Origin: an uncultured bacterium
GTDB lineage: Bacteria; Planctomycetota; JAJSAM01; JAJVHW01
NCBI GenBank assembly: GCA_937996235.1
Contig: CALKVK010000030.1
Location: 193,618 to 257,617 of the forward strand
DNA length: 64,000 bases
Direction: 5' to 3'
Below are positions 41,675 to 49,611 of the stretch, one piece after another. Positions within the stretch are counted from its first letter, which is position 1. Each line of letters opens with the position of its first letter. Made by a program: the position numbers and the translations under genes. The notes below the pieces were generated by a model that had not been told where the DNA came from, did no database searches, and worked only from the letters and a program-made list of their open reading frames with translations.

Positions 41675-42670
41675 GTGATCGCGACGCCGTGGCGTCGCAG
41701 AGCCGAGGCAACGCAGCACGCGGCGCTCTGGACCGTTCAGGTGCGTGAGCCGTCGCGGGAAGGTCGGGCTCGGGACGATCTGCACACGCGGATCGCGCGC
41801 GGGCGTCCGTGGGCGCGCGAGCTGTACGGCATGGCGCGCGCTGTGCGGCGTGCGGGCGAGGCGGCGCCGCGGCGTATCGCGGCGGGGCGTGTCGTCGGCG
41901 GCGGCGTGCGCATCGGCGAGGACGACGGCTGGCTGCTGCTGCCGCCGGGCGCGCTGCCCGGCGCCGACGCCGTCGTGCGCGCCGCACAGGAGCTGCGCAC
42001 GGCGACGGACACGTCGCGTCTCTGGCAGCGCTCGCAGGGGCGCAACCTGCTGCGCGTCGCGGTGGAGCCGCACCTCGCCGCCGACCCGGCGTGGCTCGCG
42101 TTCGCGCTCGACCCCGTGCTGCTCACGATCGTCGCGGCGTACCTCGGCACGGTGCCGCTGCTCCGCGGCGTGCAGCTCTGGGTCTCGCCCTTCGCCGAGC
42201 ACGCGCCCGACGGGCGCCGCCTCGAGCACCGCTACCACTGCGACTGGGCCGACCGCCGCCAAGTGCGCGTGCTCGTCTTCGCCGACGACGTCACCGACGC
42301 GCACGGCCCGCTGACGATGCTGCCCGCCGCCGCGTCCTCGCGCGTGTGGCGCGCGCGTCGCTACCGCTTCGGCGAGGAGAGCTGCACGCTGCTCGACGAC
42401 GAGCTCCACGCGCACGCGGACCCGTCGCAGTTCCGTGCGCTCACCGGCCCGCGGGGCACGGTGGCGTTCGCCGACACGAGCCGCTGCTTCCACCAGGGCA
42501 GCCGCGTGCTGCGCGACGGGCTCGAGCGGCAGATGGTGATGTTCCAGTACCTCACGGTCTCGGGCTTCAAGCTGCCGCAGAGCTTCCTCGACGAGGCCCC
42601 GTTCGCGTGCCACGCGACGCCGTCGCACACCGCGCTGCAGCGGATGGTGCTCGGCGCGGCAGCACGCTGA
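41675..42670 (+). CDS. Phytanoyl-CoA dioxygenase (PhyH)-like non-haem iron oxygenase
   Basis: The product has 331 residues from GTG 41675, or 279 from ATG 41831. The region before 41760 contains a hairpin and weak codon bias, so the true start is uncertain. The double-stranded beta-helix motifs follow: LEHRYHCDWADRRQVRVLVF holds the HxD iron ligands (H-x-D in HCD), DAHGPLTMLPAAASSRVW follows, and CFHQGSRVLRDGLERQMVMF supplies the distal His and the 2-oxoglutarate Arg. Such enzymes hydroxylate small molecules or lipids with Fe(II) and 2-oxoglutarate. The substrate cannot be predicted. Confidence 0.75.
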   Translation: MIATPWRRRAEATQHAALWTVQVREPSREGRARDDLHTRIARGRPWARELYGMARAVRRAGEAAPRRIAAGRVVGGGVRIGEDDGWLLLPPGALPGADAVVRAAQELRTATDTSRLWQRSQGRNLLRVAVEPHLAADPAWLAFALDPVLLTIVAAYLGTVPLLRGVQLWVSPFAEHAPDGRRLEHRYHCDWADRRQVRVLVFADDVTDAHGPLTMLPAAASSRVWRARRYRFGEESCTLLDDELHAHADPSQFRALTGPRGTVAFADTSRCFHQGSRVLRDGLERQMVMFQYLTVSGFKLPQSFLDEAPFACHATPSHTALQRMVLGAAAR

Positions 42671-42857
42671 GCGGCGCTCGCCGCGCGTCGTCGCCGGCCG
42701 GCGATGTCAGTCGTCGCTCAGCGTGAACGAGAGCGCGGCGTCGCAGCTTCGGGGGCCCTCCACCCCAGCGTTCGCGAGCCTGCAGCATCCGGGCGCCGCG
42801 ACAATCCTCCACGCGTCCAGGAGGAGCGTGACGCGGTCCAGATCCAGCGCGACCTCG

Positions 42858-45407
42858 TCACATGATGACCTTGACGCCTACCTGCTGGGCGACGGGCGTC
42901 AGGATGTCCACGTCAACCTCCGGCGACTCGATCGAGACGATCAGCGCGTAGCGTGCGCCGACACTGCTGCGGTCGCGCTTGGGCTGCTCCTTCCACCACC
43001 CGCTGACGGGATAGACCGCGACGCAGCCGCGCTCCGCGAGGTCGATCGCTGTGCCGTTCCACACGTCCGTGTGGACGGAGCCCCGGTGCCTCAGCTGGCT
43101 CTTGAGGAACCAGTTGTCGCACTCGTTGTTGGTGGGCTTCTTCTCCTCTTCCTCGAGTGCTAGCGCGTTCAGCCGTTTGCGGAACTCCTCGATGGTCTCG
43201 GTCGGCGTCTTCACGTCGAACCGCAGGCCGTGCGAGGCGTAGCGGTGGCGCTTCGTCCACCCCCGGTGCCCCGGATTCGGCTCGACGAAGTAGGACAGCG
43301 TCACGCGCAGGCTGACTGGGACGTCGCCGAGATCCGCAAGCACGGCGCGCGGCCAAGGCAGTTCGTGGAGGTGCATCTCGCGGAGCTTGCTCGGGTCCGA
43401 CGTGCGCTTGCCCTTCTCGTACGGCCGAACCGTCGACTGCGCCACTAGTGTCAGCGCGTCCTTCGCGCTGCGCGTCGCGCGCAGGAGGTCCGGCACCCCG
43501 TACCCGAAGCGCTGCACGAGTCTCGCCTTCGCTGCGGCGGGCGTCGGCCCCTTGCTCAAGTGCGACTTCATCCGAGGCGTCCAACGCGCGGAGTGGACGA
43601 TCAGCCCCCGAACGGTCTCCGGCCAGAACTGCGGGTACTCCGCGCGGACATGACCGGCTATGCGCGCCACCTGCGCGGCAGCCGCGCTTGTCGCCCAGGA
43701 CGCCACGAGAAGCCTGTCGTTCGGTTTGTAGTATGTCGTGAGGACAGACAGGGACGGCAGGCCCGGCTGGAACCGCCCTTTCGCGTCGTGAACTACGTTA
43801 CCGCCCTCGATCACGACGTCGGGCTTGATCGGCCACTGCTTCGCGACCGAGACCGACGTCGTGCTGTACGGCGAGAGATCCCCGGGCTTCGCCACGGCCT
43901 GCCAGCCGTCGTACCCGTCGTCGCCGATGACGGCGCGCTCCGTGTAGGCGCCCACGGCGACGGCGTTCCACGCCTGCGCCGGGTCGTGCACGACCTCGAT
44001 GTCGCTGCGGTCGAGATGCTCGACCACAAAGTCGTCCACGTTCCCCGCAGCGAGGACGAAGAGACGCGGGTCCGCAGCGCCGGGAGCCTCCAGATAGACG
44101 AGCCCCTGCTTCACCGTGTCGAACGAGCGCCCGGCCGCGAGTGCGTCCACTGCGGCCGACCACGACGAAGGGCGGCCGCGGTCTCGCGTGTCCGGCGACG
44201 CGGTCGCCATGACAAAGCACCGCAGCGAGGCGGGTGCGGCGATCTCCGCGATGCTGGTCGCCTGGGCGGTGCGCGACCCGTACAGATCCGGCGGCGTCGG
44301 CTCCTGTCCGGGTGGCGCCAGGATCTTCACCGACTCGAGCCGGTAGGGCAGCGTGACGGGCTCGTTCCCCGCGAGCGGAACCGTGAGGTCACCGAGCAAC
44401 GCCAAGCCCGCCATCTCGGTCCCGTGCCCCTTGTGATCGTCAACGCCCCAGGCCGGTTCGCATGTGAGGACGTGCTCCGGCGCGATGGAATCCGAGAGCA
44501 GCGGGTGGCCTCGGTTGACGCCGGTGTCGAGCACGCACAGGATCGGCGCCCCTTCGCCTGCCGCGGTCACGCGGTCGGCAAGATCGACGACCCACTCCGC
44601 CTGCGCCGGCAGGTTCAAGTCCTCGAAGAACGTCGGTGAGTCTTTCGCGCGCCTGACCTCGGCGATATCGCCGAGGACGTCGATCGACATCGAGAGCTGC
44701 GCGGGCGCCGCGTAGGCGAGTACGACGAGCCGATCGACGAACGCGAGACGTCGCTCGCCCACCGTCACGTGCGCGTGCTCCGCGAACACCATGAACCGCG
44801 CGAGCTCGTCGTCGCCGTCCCCGTCGCGGCGAAGCCAGACTTCCCACCAGATCGTCTGATCGTTGGCGGGGTACGGCGCGAACTCGTCAGTCCAGAGCTC
44901 CTTCAGGGTCGCGAGCCGAACATCGGCGATGCTCTGCACGAGCGGCTGGTTCTTCGGCTTCCCCGCCTTCGTCGTCTTCTCGGCGTCGGCGTACGCTGCG
45001 AAGCGGTCGAGGAAGTACCTCACCTTGTCGTCGGGGACGAACACGGCGGCCTGCTGCGGACGCTCGTCGTCGTCGGTTCGATCGACTGGCTGCACTGAGA
45101 GAAGTTCGATCCCGGCTCGAGCGCTCTCCATCGAGCCCAGTTCCAGCTTGAAGCCCGGCGGACCGACGAAGTGCAGGACGATGCCGTCGCTCTTCACGTC
45201 GTGACCGGCGGCGATCGCCGCTTTGCGCCGCACGACGGCAGCCTGCTGTGCTCCTTCAACTCCGGCTCGGAGGTGTTCCGCGTGGGCCTTGAAGCTCGGC
45301 GGATCAGGAGGAAGGTCGCGGCCTGCAGGACGGGGGTGCGGCAGGTACCGCTCCGTCCGTGGCGAGCGCGTGACGACGACGTGGCGGTGGTCGCGCGTAG
45401 CCGGCAT
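42858..45407 (-). CDS. ietS: IetS-like subtilisin-family serine protease (anti-phage IetAS system)
   Basis: The product has 849 residues. The S8 catalytic triad is Asp294 in CVLDTGV, His328 in GHGTEMAG and Ser574 in WATSAAAAQVA, with oxyanion Asn456 in VLAAGN. The N-terminal 280 residues form an extra domain starting SFKAHAEHLRAGVEGAQQAA, and the C-terminal 200 residues form a beta-rich domain with LHELPWPRAVLADLGD. There is no signal peptide, so it is an intracellular protease. The ATG is 12 bp after the stop of the AAA+ gene. A long S8 protease directly after a small AAA+ ATPase is the layout of IetAS, known for anti-phage activity. It is likely activated or delivered by the ATPase. Confidence 0.85.
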   Translation of the reverse strand: MPATRDHRHVVVTRSPRTERYLPHPRPAGRDLPPDPPSFKAHAEHLRAGVEGAQQAAVVRRKAAIAAGHDVKSDGIVLHFVGPPGFKLELGSMESARAGIELLSVQPVDRTDDDERPQQAAVFVPDDKVRYFLDRFAAYADAEKTTKAGKPKNQPLVQSIADVRLATLKELWTDEFAPYPANDQTIWWEVWLRRDGDGDDELARFMVFAEHAHVTVGERRLAFVDRLVVLAYAAPAQLSMSIDVLGDIAEVRRAKDSPTFFEDLNLPAQAEWVVDLADRVTAAGEGAPILCVLDTGVNRGHPLLSDSIAPEHVLTCEPAWGVDDHKGHGTEMAGLALLGDLTVPLAGNEPVTLPYRLESVKILAPPGQEPTPPDLYGSRTAQATSIAEIAAPASLRCFVMATASPDTRDRGRPSSWSAAVDALAAGRSFDTVKQGLVYLEAPGAADPRLFVLAAGNVDDFVVEHLDRSDIEVVHDPAQAWNAVAVGAYTERAVIGDDGYDGWQAVAKPGDLSPYSTTSVSVAKQWPIKPDVVIEGGNVVHDAKGRFQPGLPSLSVLTTYYKPNDRLLVASWATSAAAAQVARIAGHVRAEYPQFWPETVRGLIVHSARWTPRMKSHLSKGPTPAAAKARLVQRFGYGVPDLLRATRSAKDALTLVAQSTVRPYEKGKRTSDPSKLREMHLHELPWPRAVLADLGDVPVSLRVTLSYFVEPNPGHRGWTKRHRYASHGLRFDVKTPTETIEEFRKRLNALALEEEEKKPTNNECDNWFLKSQLRHRGSVHTDVWNGTAIDLAERGCVAVYPVSGWWKEQPKRDRSSVGARYALIVSIESPEVDVDILTPVAQQVGVKVIM

Positions 45408-45419
45408 TCCGTACCCCGA

Positions 45420-46406
45420 TCAGGTCCGGTGCATCGACCGGCGCTCGCCGATCGCACGCGTGAGTGCCTCGGTGTCGATAGACAGCCGATGCGCCAGAAT
45501 CGCGTCCTTCGCAGCGCTCTCGCAGGCGCGAGTCAGGTCGGCATGGCTCAGCCCCTGCGCTGCCTGCACTACGGTGCGCCACACAACGTTCTTCGTAGAG
45601 AGCAGTGCCAGCCGCGCCTTCAGCACCTGCTCAGCGATCTCGGAAGATGGCAGCCGGTACTCGATCACCGCGTCGAACCGGCGGAAGAGCGCGCAGTCGA
45701 GGATTTCGGCGTGGTTCGTCGCGCCGAGCACGAGGCTCTCGGACTCGTCCTGCTCGAGGAACTGGAGGAAGGAGTTCAGCACGCGGCGGATCTCCCCCAC
45801 GTCGTTGCCCGACGCGCGCCTGCCTCCCACGGCGTCGAACTCGTCGAAGAGGTAGACTGCGCGCGTCTGTCGGATGGCGTCGAAGATCAGCCGGAGCTTG
45901 GCGGCCGTCTCGCCCATGTACTTCGTGATGAGACCGTCGAGCTGGATCGTGAACAGGGCAAGACCGAGTTCGGCGGCGATGACCGACGCCGTCATCGTCT
46001 TGCCCGTGCCTGGCGGGCCGACGAGGAGGAGCTTCCGTAGGGGAGCGAACCCGTGCTCGCGAATGCGCTCCTGCTGCCGTTGCTCGAGGAGAACCCGGTC
46101 CAGCCGAGCGCGGACGTCTGCGTCGAGCGCCATGTTCACGAGGCGGACTTTCGGGTACTCGACGGTCAGGAGGCCCGCCAGCTCGCCGCGCGGCTGGGCC
46201 ATCGACACGACCCTCGCCTCGCGCGGCGGCGCGGCTTGAGTCCGCTCTCGCGCGTCGTCGATGACCCTCTTCAATTCCTGCGCAAACTTCGTGTGCCCGG
46301 TGCGGGCCTCGTGGGCGGCGACTTGCAAGGCGATCGTGTAGAAGCGGGCGTCGTCGCGCTCAGCATGGCTGCGTATCAGTGCCTTGACATGTTCGGCCGT
46401 CGCCAT
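45420..46406 (-). CDS. ietA: IetA-like AAA+ ATPase (anti-phage IetAS system)
   Basis: The product has 328 residues from ATG 46406. An N-terminal helical domain (1-60) precedes the AAA+ core. Walker A is GPPGTGKT (130-137), Walker B AVYLFDEFDAVG (183-194), sensor 1 LGATNHAEI (227-235), the arginine finger region LFRRFD (240-245), and the C-lid ends near residue 320. It resembles the 26S/FtsH-type AAA group, though short. In IetAS it is expected to sense an infection cue or unfold a substrate and control the protease. Compared with flanking genes it uses more ATT/AAG-type codons, a hint of separate origin. Confidence 0.85.
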   Translation of the reverse strand: MATAEHVKALIRSHAERDDARFYTIALQVAAHEARTGHTKFAQELKRVIDDARERTQAAPPREARVVSMAQPRGELAGLLTVEYPKVRLVNMALDADVRARLDRVLLEQRQQERIREHGFAPLRKLLLVGPPGTGKTMTASVIAAELGLALFTIQLDGLITKYMGETAAKLRLIFDAIRQTRAVYLFDEFDAVGGRRASGNDVGEIRRVLNSFLQFLEQDESESLVLGATNHAEILDCALFRRFDAVIEYRLPSSEIAEQVLKARLALLSTKNVVWRTVVQAAQGLSHADLTRACESAAKDAILAHRLSIDTEALTRAIGERRSMHRT

Positions 46407-46443
46407 GGCGTACCTGCCCGCGTCACGGAGTTCGACACGTCTC

Positions 46444-46743
46444 CTAGTACCACGTCGATCGCGAGCGAGAGTAGCGCGAACGACGTGCATCCGCCCAGAG
46501 AGAGCCGCGCGGCTTCGCGGTCCGGCAGACGACGGTCTGCCGCGTGTCGGCCGCGCCCGGCCGACCGTCGCCAGCTGAGGTCGCCGCCTGCGCAGCATCG
46601 CCGTTGCTGACCGTGCAGCGCGGAGAACGCGCAACGACGACCACGGCGCCGGCGGCGGCGGCGAGGAGCAGCACGAGAGCGACGCCGAGCAGCACGCGGC
46701 GCCGCGTGGGCGAGGGCCGTGGAGGCGCGTCGGGCGTCGTCAT
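46444..46743 (-). CDS. Small single-pass membrane protein, possibly truncated
   Basis: The product has 99 residues. A basic N terminus (MTTPDAPPRPSPTRRR) is followed by a membrane helix (about 17-38, VLLGVALVLLLAAAAGAVVV) and then SPRCTVSNGDAAQAATSAGD with a second Cys at about 73. The C-terminal 25 residues (RSRYSRSRSTWY) look like non-coding read-through, so the original gene may have been longer or shorter. It is 37 bp upstream of ietA on the same strand and could be a third gene of that operon. The function is unknown. Confidence 0.4.
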   Translation of the reverse strand: MTTPDAPPRPSPTRRRVLLGVALVLLLAAAAGAVVVVARSPRCTVSNGDAAQAATSAGDGRPGAADTRQTVVCRTAKPRGSLWADARRSRYSRSRSTWY

Positions 46744-46877
46744 GGTCCTCCGCGCAGTCTCGCACGCGCCGCGGGCGCCGCACCCCGTCGGCGGCGGATT
46801 CCCGTCGACGCGTGCGGGGCGGGGGCGACAGCATCCGCACTGCGCGGCGACGCTCCGCCGCGCGGGAGGGTCGTGAC

Positions 46878-49076
46878 ATGCCGAGCCGGATCGCGTCGCG
46901 TCTGCGGTGGGTCGTGTTGGCGTGCGTCGCAGGCGGCGCGCTCGGGGTCGGCGCGGCGCCGCGCGCGGTGGCGTACTCGTCGGAGGGCGCTCCGCAGCCT
47001 GCGAACACGCAGCTCGTCGCGTTCGATCCGGCGGTGTGGCCGCGGACAGACGCGGAGCTCGGGTTCAGCGGCACGCTCGTCGTCGAGGACTTCGAGGACG
47101 CGACGCTCGCGGACGGCCTGCTCGTGCAGCTCTTCGACGGCTCCGCGCCGTACGGTCCGACCGCGACCGTGCCGCACGTGTTCGATCCGGCCGCCGACGA
47201 TCCGAACGGCGGGCAGGTCCTCGCTGCGGGCGCCTGGAGCGGCACGCACGTCCTGCTGAACCGGCAGAGCGCGCCCGTGCCCTTCGGCTACGTGGACGGC
47301 GAGTGGGCCGACGTGGTGCTCGTCGTGCCCGGGGGCGCGTGCCGCATCGGGTTCTCGCTGCAGCAGCTCGAGCTGCCCGACTCGCGTGTGCACGTCGAGA
47401 CCGACGTCGGCACGACGTCGTTCCGCCTGGGCGACGCGGCCGGCTTCTCGACGTCGGGCGGGCGCTGCGGCTACGTCCGCATCGACGCGGGCGAGGGGCG
47501 GCGCATCTTCTCCGTGCGGATCGACAACCTGAGCGGCGACGGCTGGGCGCTCGACCACGTCGTCTACGAGCCGGCGACGGCCCTGCCCGCACCGCTCGTC
47601 GCGCACTGGCGCTTCGACGAGACGAGCGGTGCGACTGCACGCGACTCCGTCGGCACCTGGGACGGCACGCTCGTCGGCTCCGCGCACTTCGTGCAGGGCG
47701 GCATCTCCGGCAACGCGCTCGCGCTCGAGCGCACCACGAACGACCACGTGAGCGCCGGCGCCGCGTTCCCGAGCTTCGTGGGCAGGAGCTTCACCGTCAG
47801 CGCGTGGGTGCGCACGGCGAGCCCGCAGCAGCAGATGGTCGTCACCAAGCACACGACGGGCGTCGTGCACGGCTACATGCTGGCGCTGAACACGATCGGT
47901 CCCGGCTACGGCACGCCCGACCGCGCGACGTTCTACGCCTCGAACGTGCCCGGTGGGGAGGCGAACTCCTCGACCGTCGTGGACGACGGCGCGTGGCACC
48001 ACGTCGTCGGCGTGTACCGCGTCGGCGTGGACACGCGCATCTACGTGGACGGCGCGCCCGCGGAGCAGGTGAAGGCGGCGGCGCCGCCCGTGGGCGACAA
48101 CGCGCCGCTGCTGATCGGCGGCGTGGCCGAGCTCGGCACGCCGACCGGCGCGTTCAGCGGTCTCATCGACGACGTTCAGATCTACGCGGGCGCGCTCGTG
48201 GACGAGCAGATCGAGCAGCTGTTCGCCGCGCCGGGCGACGACCTCGGCGGAACGAGCGTGCCGCCCGTGACCGCGTACTTCCTGCCGAAGAGCGTCGCCG
48301 TGAAGGTCAAGGGCGCAGGCAAGGACTCGCTGCGCGCGGTCGGCGTCTACGACGACGGCGGCGTGTTCGTGGACTACGACCACCCGGTCACGGTGACCGT
48401 CGGCGGCTTCCAGGCGACCGTGCCGCTGACGTCGAACGCGTCGCGCACCCTGCTCCGCGGCAGCGCCGACGGCGTCTCGTTGACGCTCCGCCCGAACCGC
48501 TTCGGCTCGAGCCGCGGGCTGTTCGTGCTCTCGGCGAAGAAGGTGACGCTCGGCGGTCTCGTCGACCCGGACGCGCCGCTCGACCTGCGCCTCGACGCCG
48601 AGAACCTCGTGGACGCCGTGGGACGCGTGCAGCTCACGCGCGGGAAGTTCCGGCTCGGCGGTGCGCGCGGTTCGCTCACCGCGCCGACCTTCTTCCCGAC
48701 GCGCGTGGTCGCGAAGCTCTCCGACTCGAAGCCCGACGTGCTGCAGGCGAAGGCCGGGTTCCACGCCGACAGCGTGCTGCCCGAGGAGCTCGGCACCGTG
48801 CTCCTCGGTCTCGGCCCCGACCTGCAGGTCGCGTTCGACGGCGCCGACTTCGTCGAGAAGGACGGCGTGTTCACGCTGAAGCGCAAGGTGGACGGGACCT
48901 CGATCAGCGTGCGCATCGACTTCGTGCGCGAGCTGCTCACCGTCACGACGAAGGGTCTCGAGCTGGGGGCGCTCGACGGCGACACGACGGAGTTCGTCTT
49001 CGACCCCGGCGACGGCAGCGGCACGCAGCGCGGCACGATCCGCCTCGGCGGCGACGCTTCGCGCCGCGGCTACTGA
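46878..49076 (+). CDS. Secreted LamG/concanavalin-fold protein
   Basis: The product has 732 residues. A GGGAGGG ribosome site lies 7 bp before ATG 46878. A signal peptide (LRWVVLACVAGGALGVGAAP) is followed by an N-terminal beta domain (about 50-235) with TLVVEDFEDATLADGLLVQL. The LamG domain (about 240-425) includes LVAHWRFDETSGATARDSVG, GGISGNALALERTTNDHVSA and GAFSGLIDDVQIYAGAL. Then come beta repeats (about 440-725: VAVKVKGAGKDSLRAVGVYD, KFRLGGARGSLTAPTFFPTR). It probably binds carbohydrate or protein outside the cell. It is divergent from the ietA side. Confidence 0.8.
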   Translation: MPSRIASRLRWVVLACVAGGALGVGAAPRAVAYSSEGAPQPANTQLVAFDPAVWPRTDAELGFSGTLVVEDFEDATLADGLLVQLFDGSAPYGPTATVPHVFDPAADDPNGGQVLAAGAWSGTHVLLNRQSAPVPFGYVDGEWADVVLVVPGGACRIGFSLQQLELPDSRVHVETDVGTTSFRLGDAAGFSTSGGRCGYVRIDAGEGRRIFSVRIDNLSGDGWALDHVVYEPATALPAPLVAHWRFDETSGATARDSVGTWDGTLVGSAHFVQGGISGNALALERTTNDHVSAGAAFPSFVGRSFTVSAWVRTASPQQQMVVTKHTTGVVHGYMLALNTIGPGYGTPDRATFYASNVPGGEANSSTVVDDGAWHHVVGVYRVGVDTRIYVDGAPAEQVKAAAPPVGDNAPLLIGGVAELGTPTGAFSGLIDDVQIYAGALVDEQIEQLFAAPGDDLGGTSVPPVTAYFLPKSVAVKVKGAGKDSLRAVGVYDDGGVFVDYDHPVTVTVGGFQATVPLTSNASRTLLRGSADGVSLTLRPNRFGSSRGLFVLSAKKVTLGGLVDPDAPLDLRLDAENLVDAVGRVQLTRGKFRLGGARGSLTAPTFFPTRVVAKLSDSKPDVLQAKAGFHADSVLPEELGTVLLGLGPDLQVAFDGADFVEKDGVFTLKRKVDGTSISVRIDFVRELLTVTTKGLELGALDGDTTEFVFDPGDGSGTQRGTIRLGGDASRRGY

Positions 49077-49144
49077 GGGCGGCGCGTGCCTCCGGTCACG
49101 GCACGGCCGCCGCGCCGCTCTACGCTGCGGGCCGGAGGTGACCC

Positions 49145-49540
49145 GTGACCGCGCCGCTCCTCGTGCTGCCCTCGTCCAAGTCCGCCGACGCGCTCGGGAA
49201 GGCCGTGGAGCAGGCCGTCGTCGCGCACGGTTTCACCGTGCTCGGCGTGCACGATCTCGGTGCGAAGCTGCGCGAGAAGGGGCAGCCCTACACGGCGCAG
49301 TGCCGCGTGTACGAGGTCTGCAACGCCGTGCAGGCGGCGCGCGCGCTCGCGGCGCGCCCGGAGGTCTCGACGGCGCTGCCGTGCCGCATCAGCGTCTACA
49401 CGACGGAGGACGGCACCGTGCGCGTCGCGACGATCCTGCCGTCGGCACTGCTCGCGATGTTCGACGCCCCGGCGCTCGCGGAGGTCGGCGTGGCCGTCGA
49501 GGCGACGCTCACCGCGATCCTGCACGACGCGGCGGGCTGA
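49145..49540 (+). CDS. DUF302-family protein
   Basis: The product has 131 residues from GTG 49145, with GGAGGTG 6 bp before. The sequence KSADALGKAVEQAVVAHGFT, then VLGVHDLGAKLREKG, CRVYEVCNAVQAARAL and TALPCRISVYTTEDGTVRVA follows the DUF302 pattern of two alpha-beta halves (SxxETxxxLxxaLxxxGFxV; LPCxIxVyexdG). DUF302 proteins are small, cytoplasmic and of unproven biochemical role; some sit near thiol or metal genes. Cys residues occur here at about 58, 64 and 84. Confidence 0.8.
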   Translation: MTAPLLVLPSSKSADALGKAVEQAVVAHGFTVLGVHDLGAKLREKGQPYTAQCRVYEVCNAVQAARALAARPEVSTALPCRISVYTTEDGTVRVATILPSALLAMFDAPALAEVGVAVEATLTAILHDAAG

Positions 49541-49611
49541 CGCGCCGCGTCGATTTCGTCGCGAATTCCGGAATCGCCGGGACGCTGCGTGGGAACTCCT
49601 CTTCGGAACCC

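Noticed and set aside
41675..41830. Upstream part of the PhyH-like gene as firmly coding
   Set aside because: It contains a perfect hairpin and weaker codon bias, so the real start may be ATG 41831. The longer form is listed only as one possibility.
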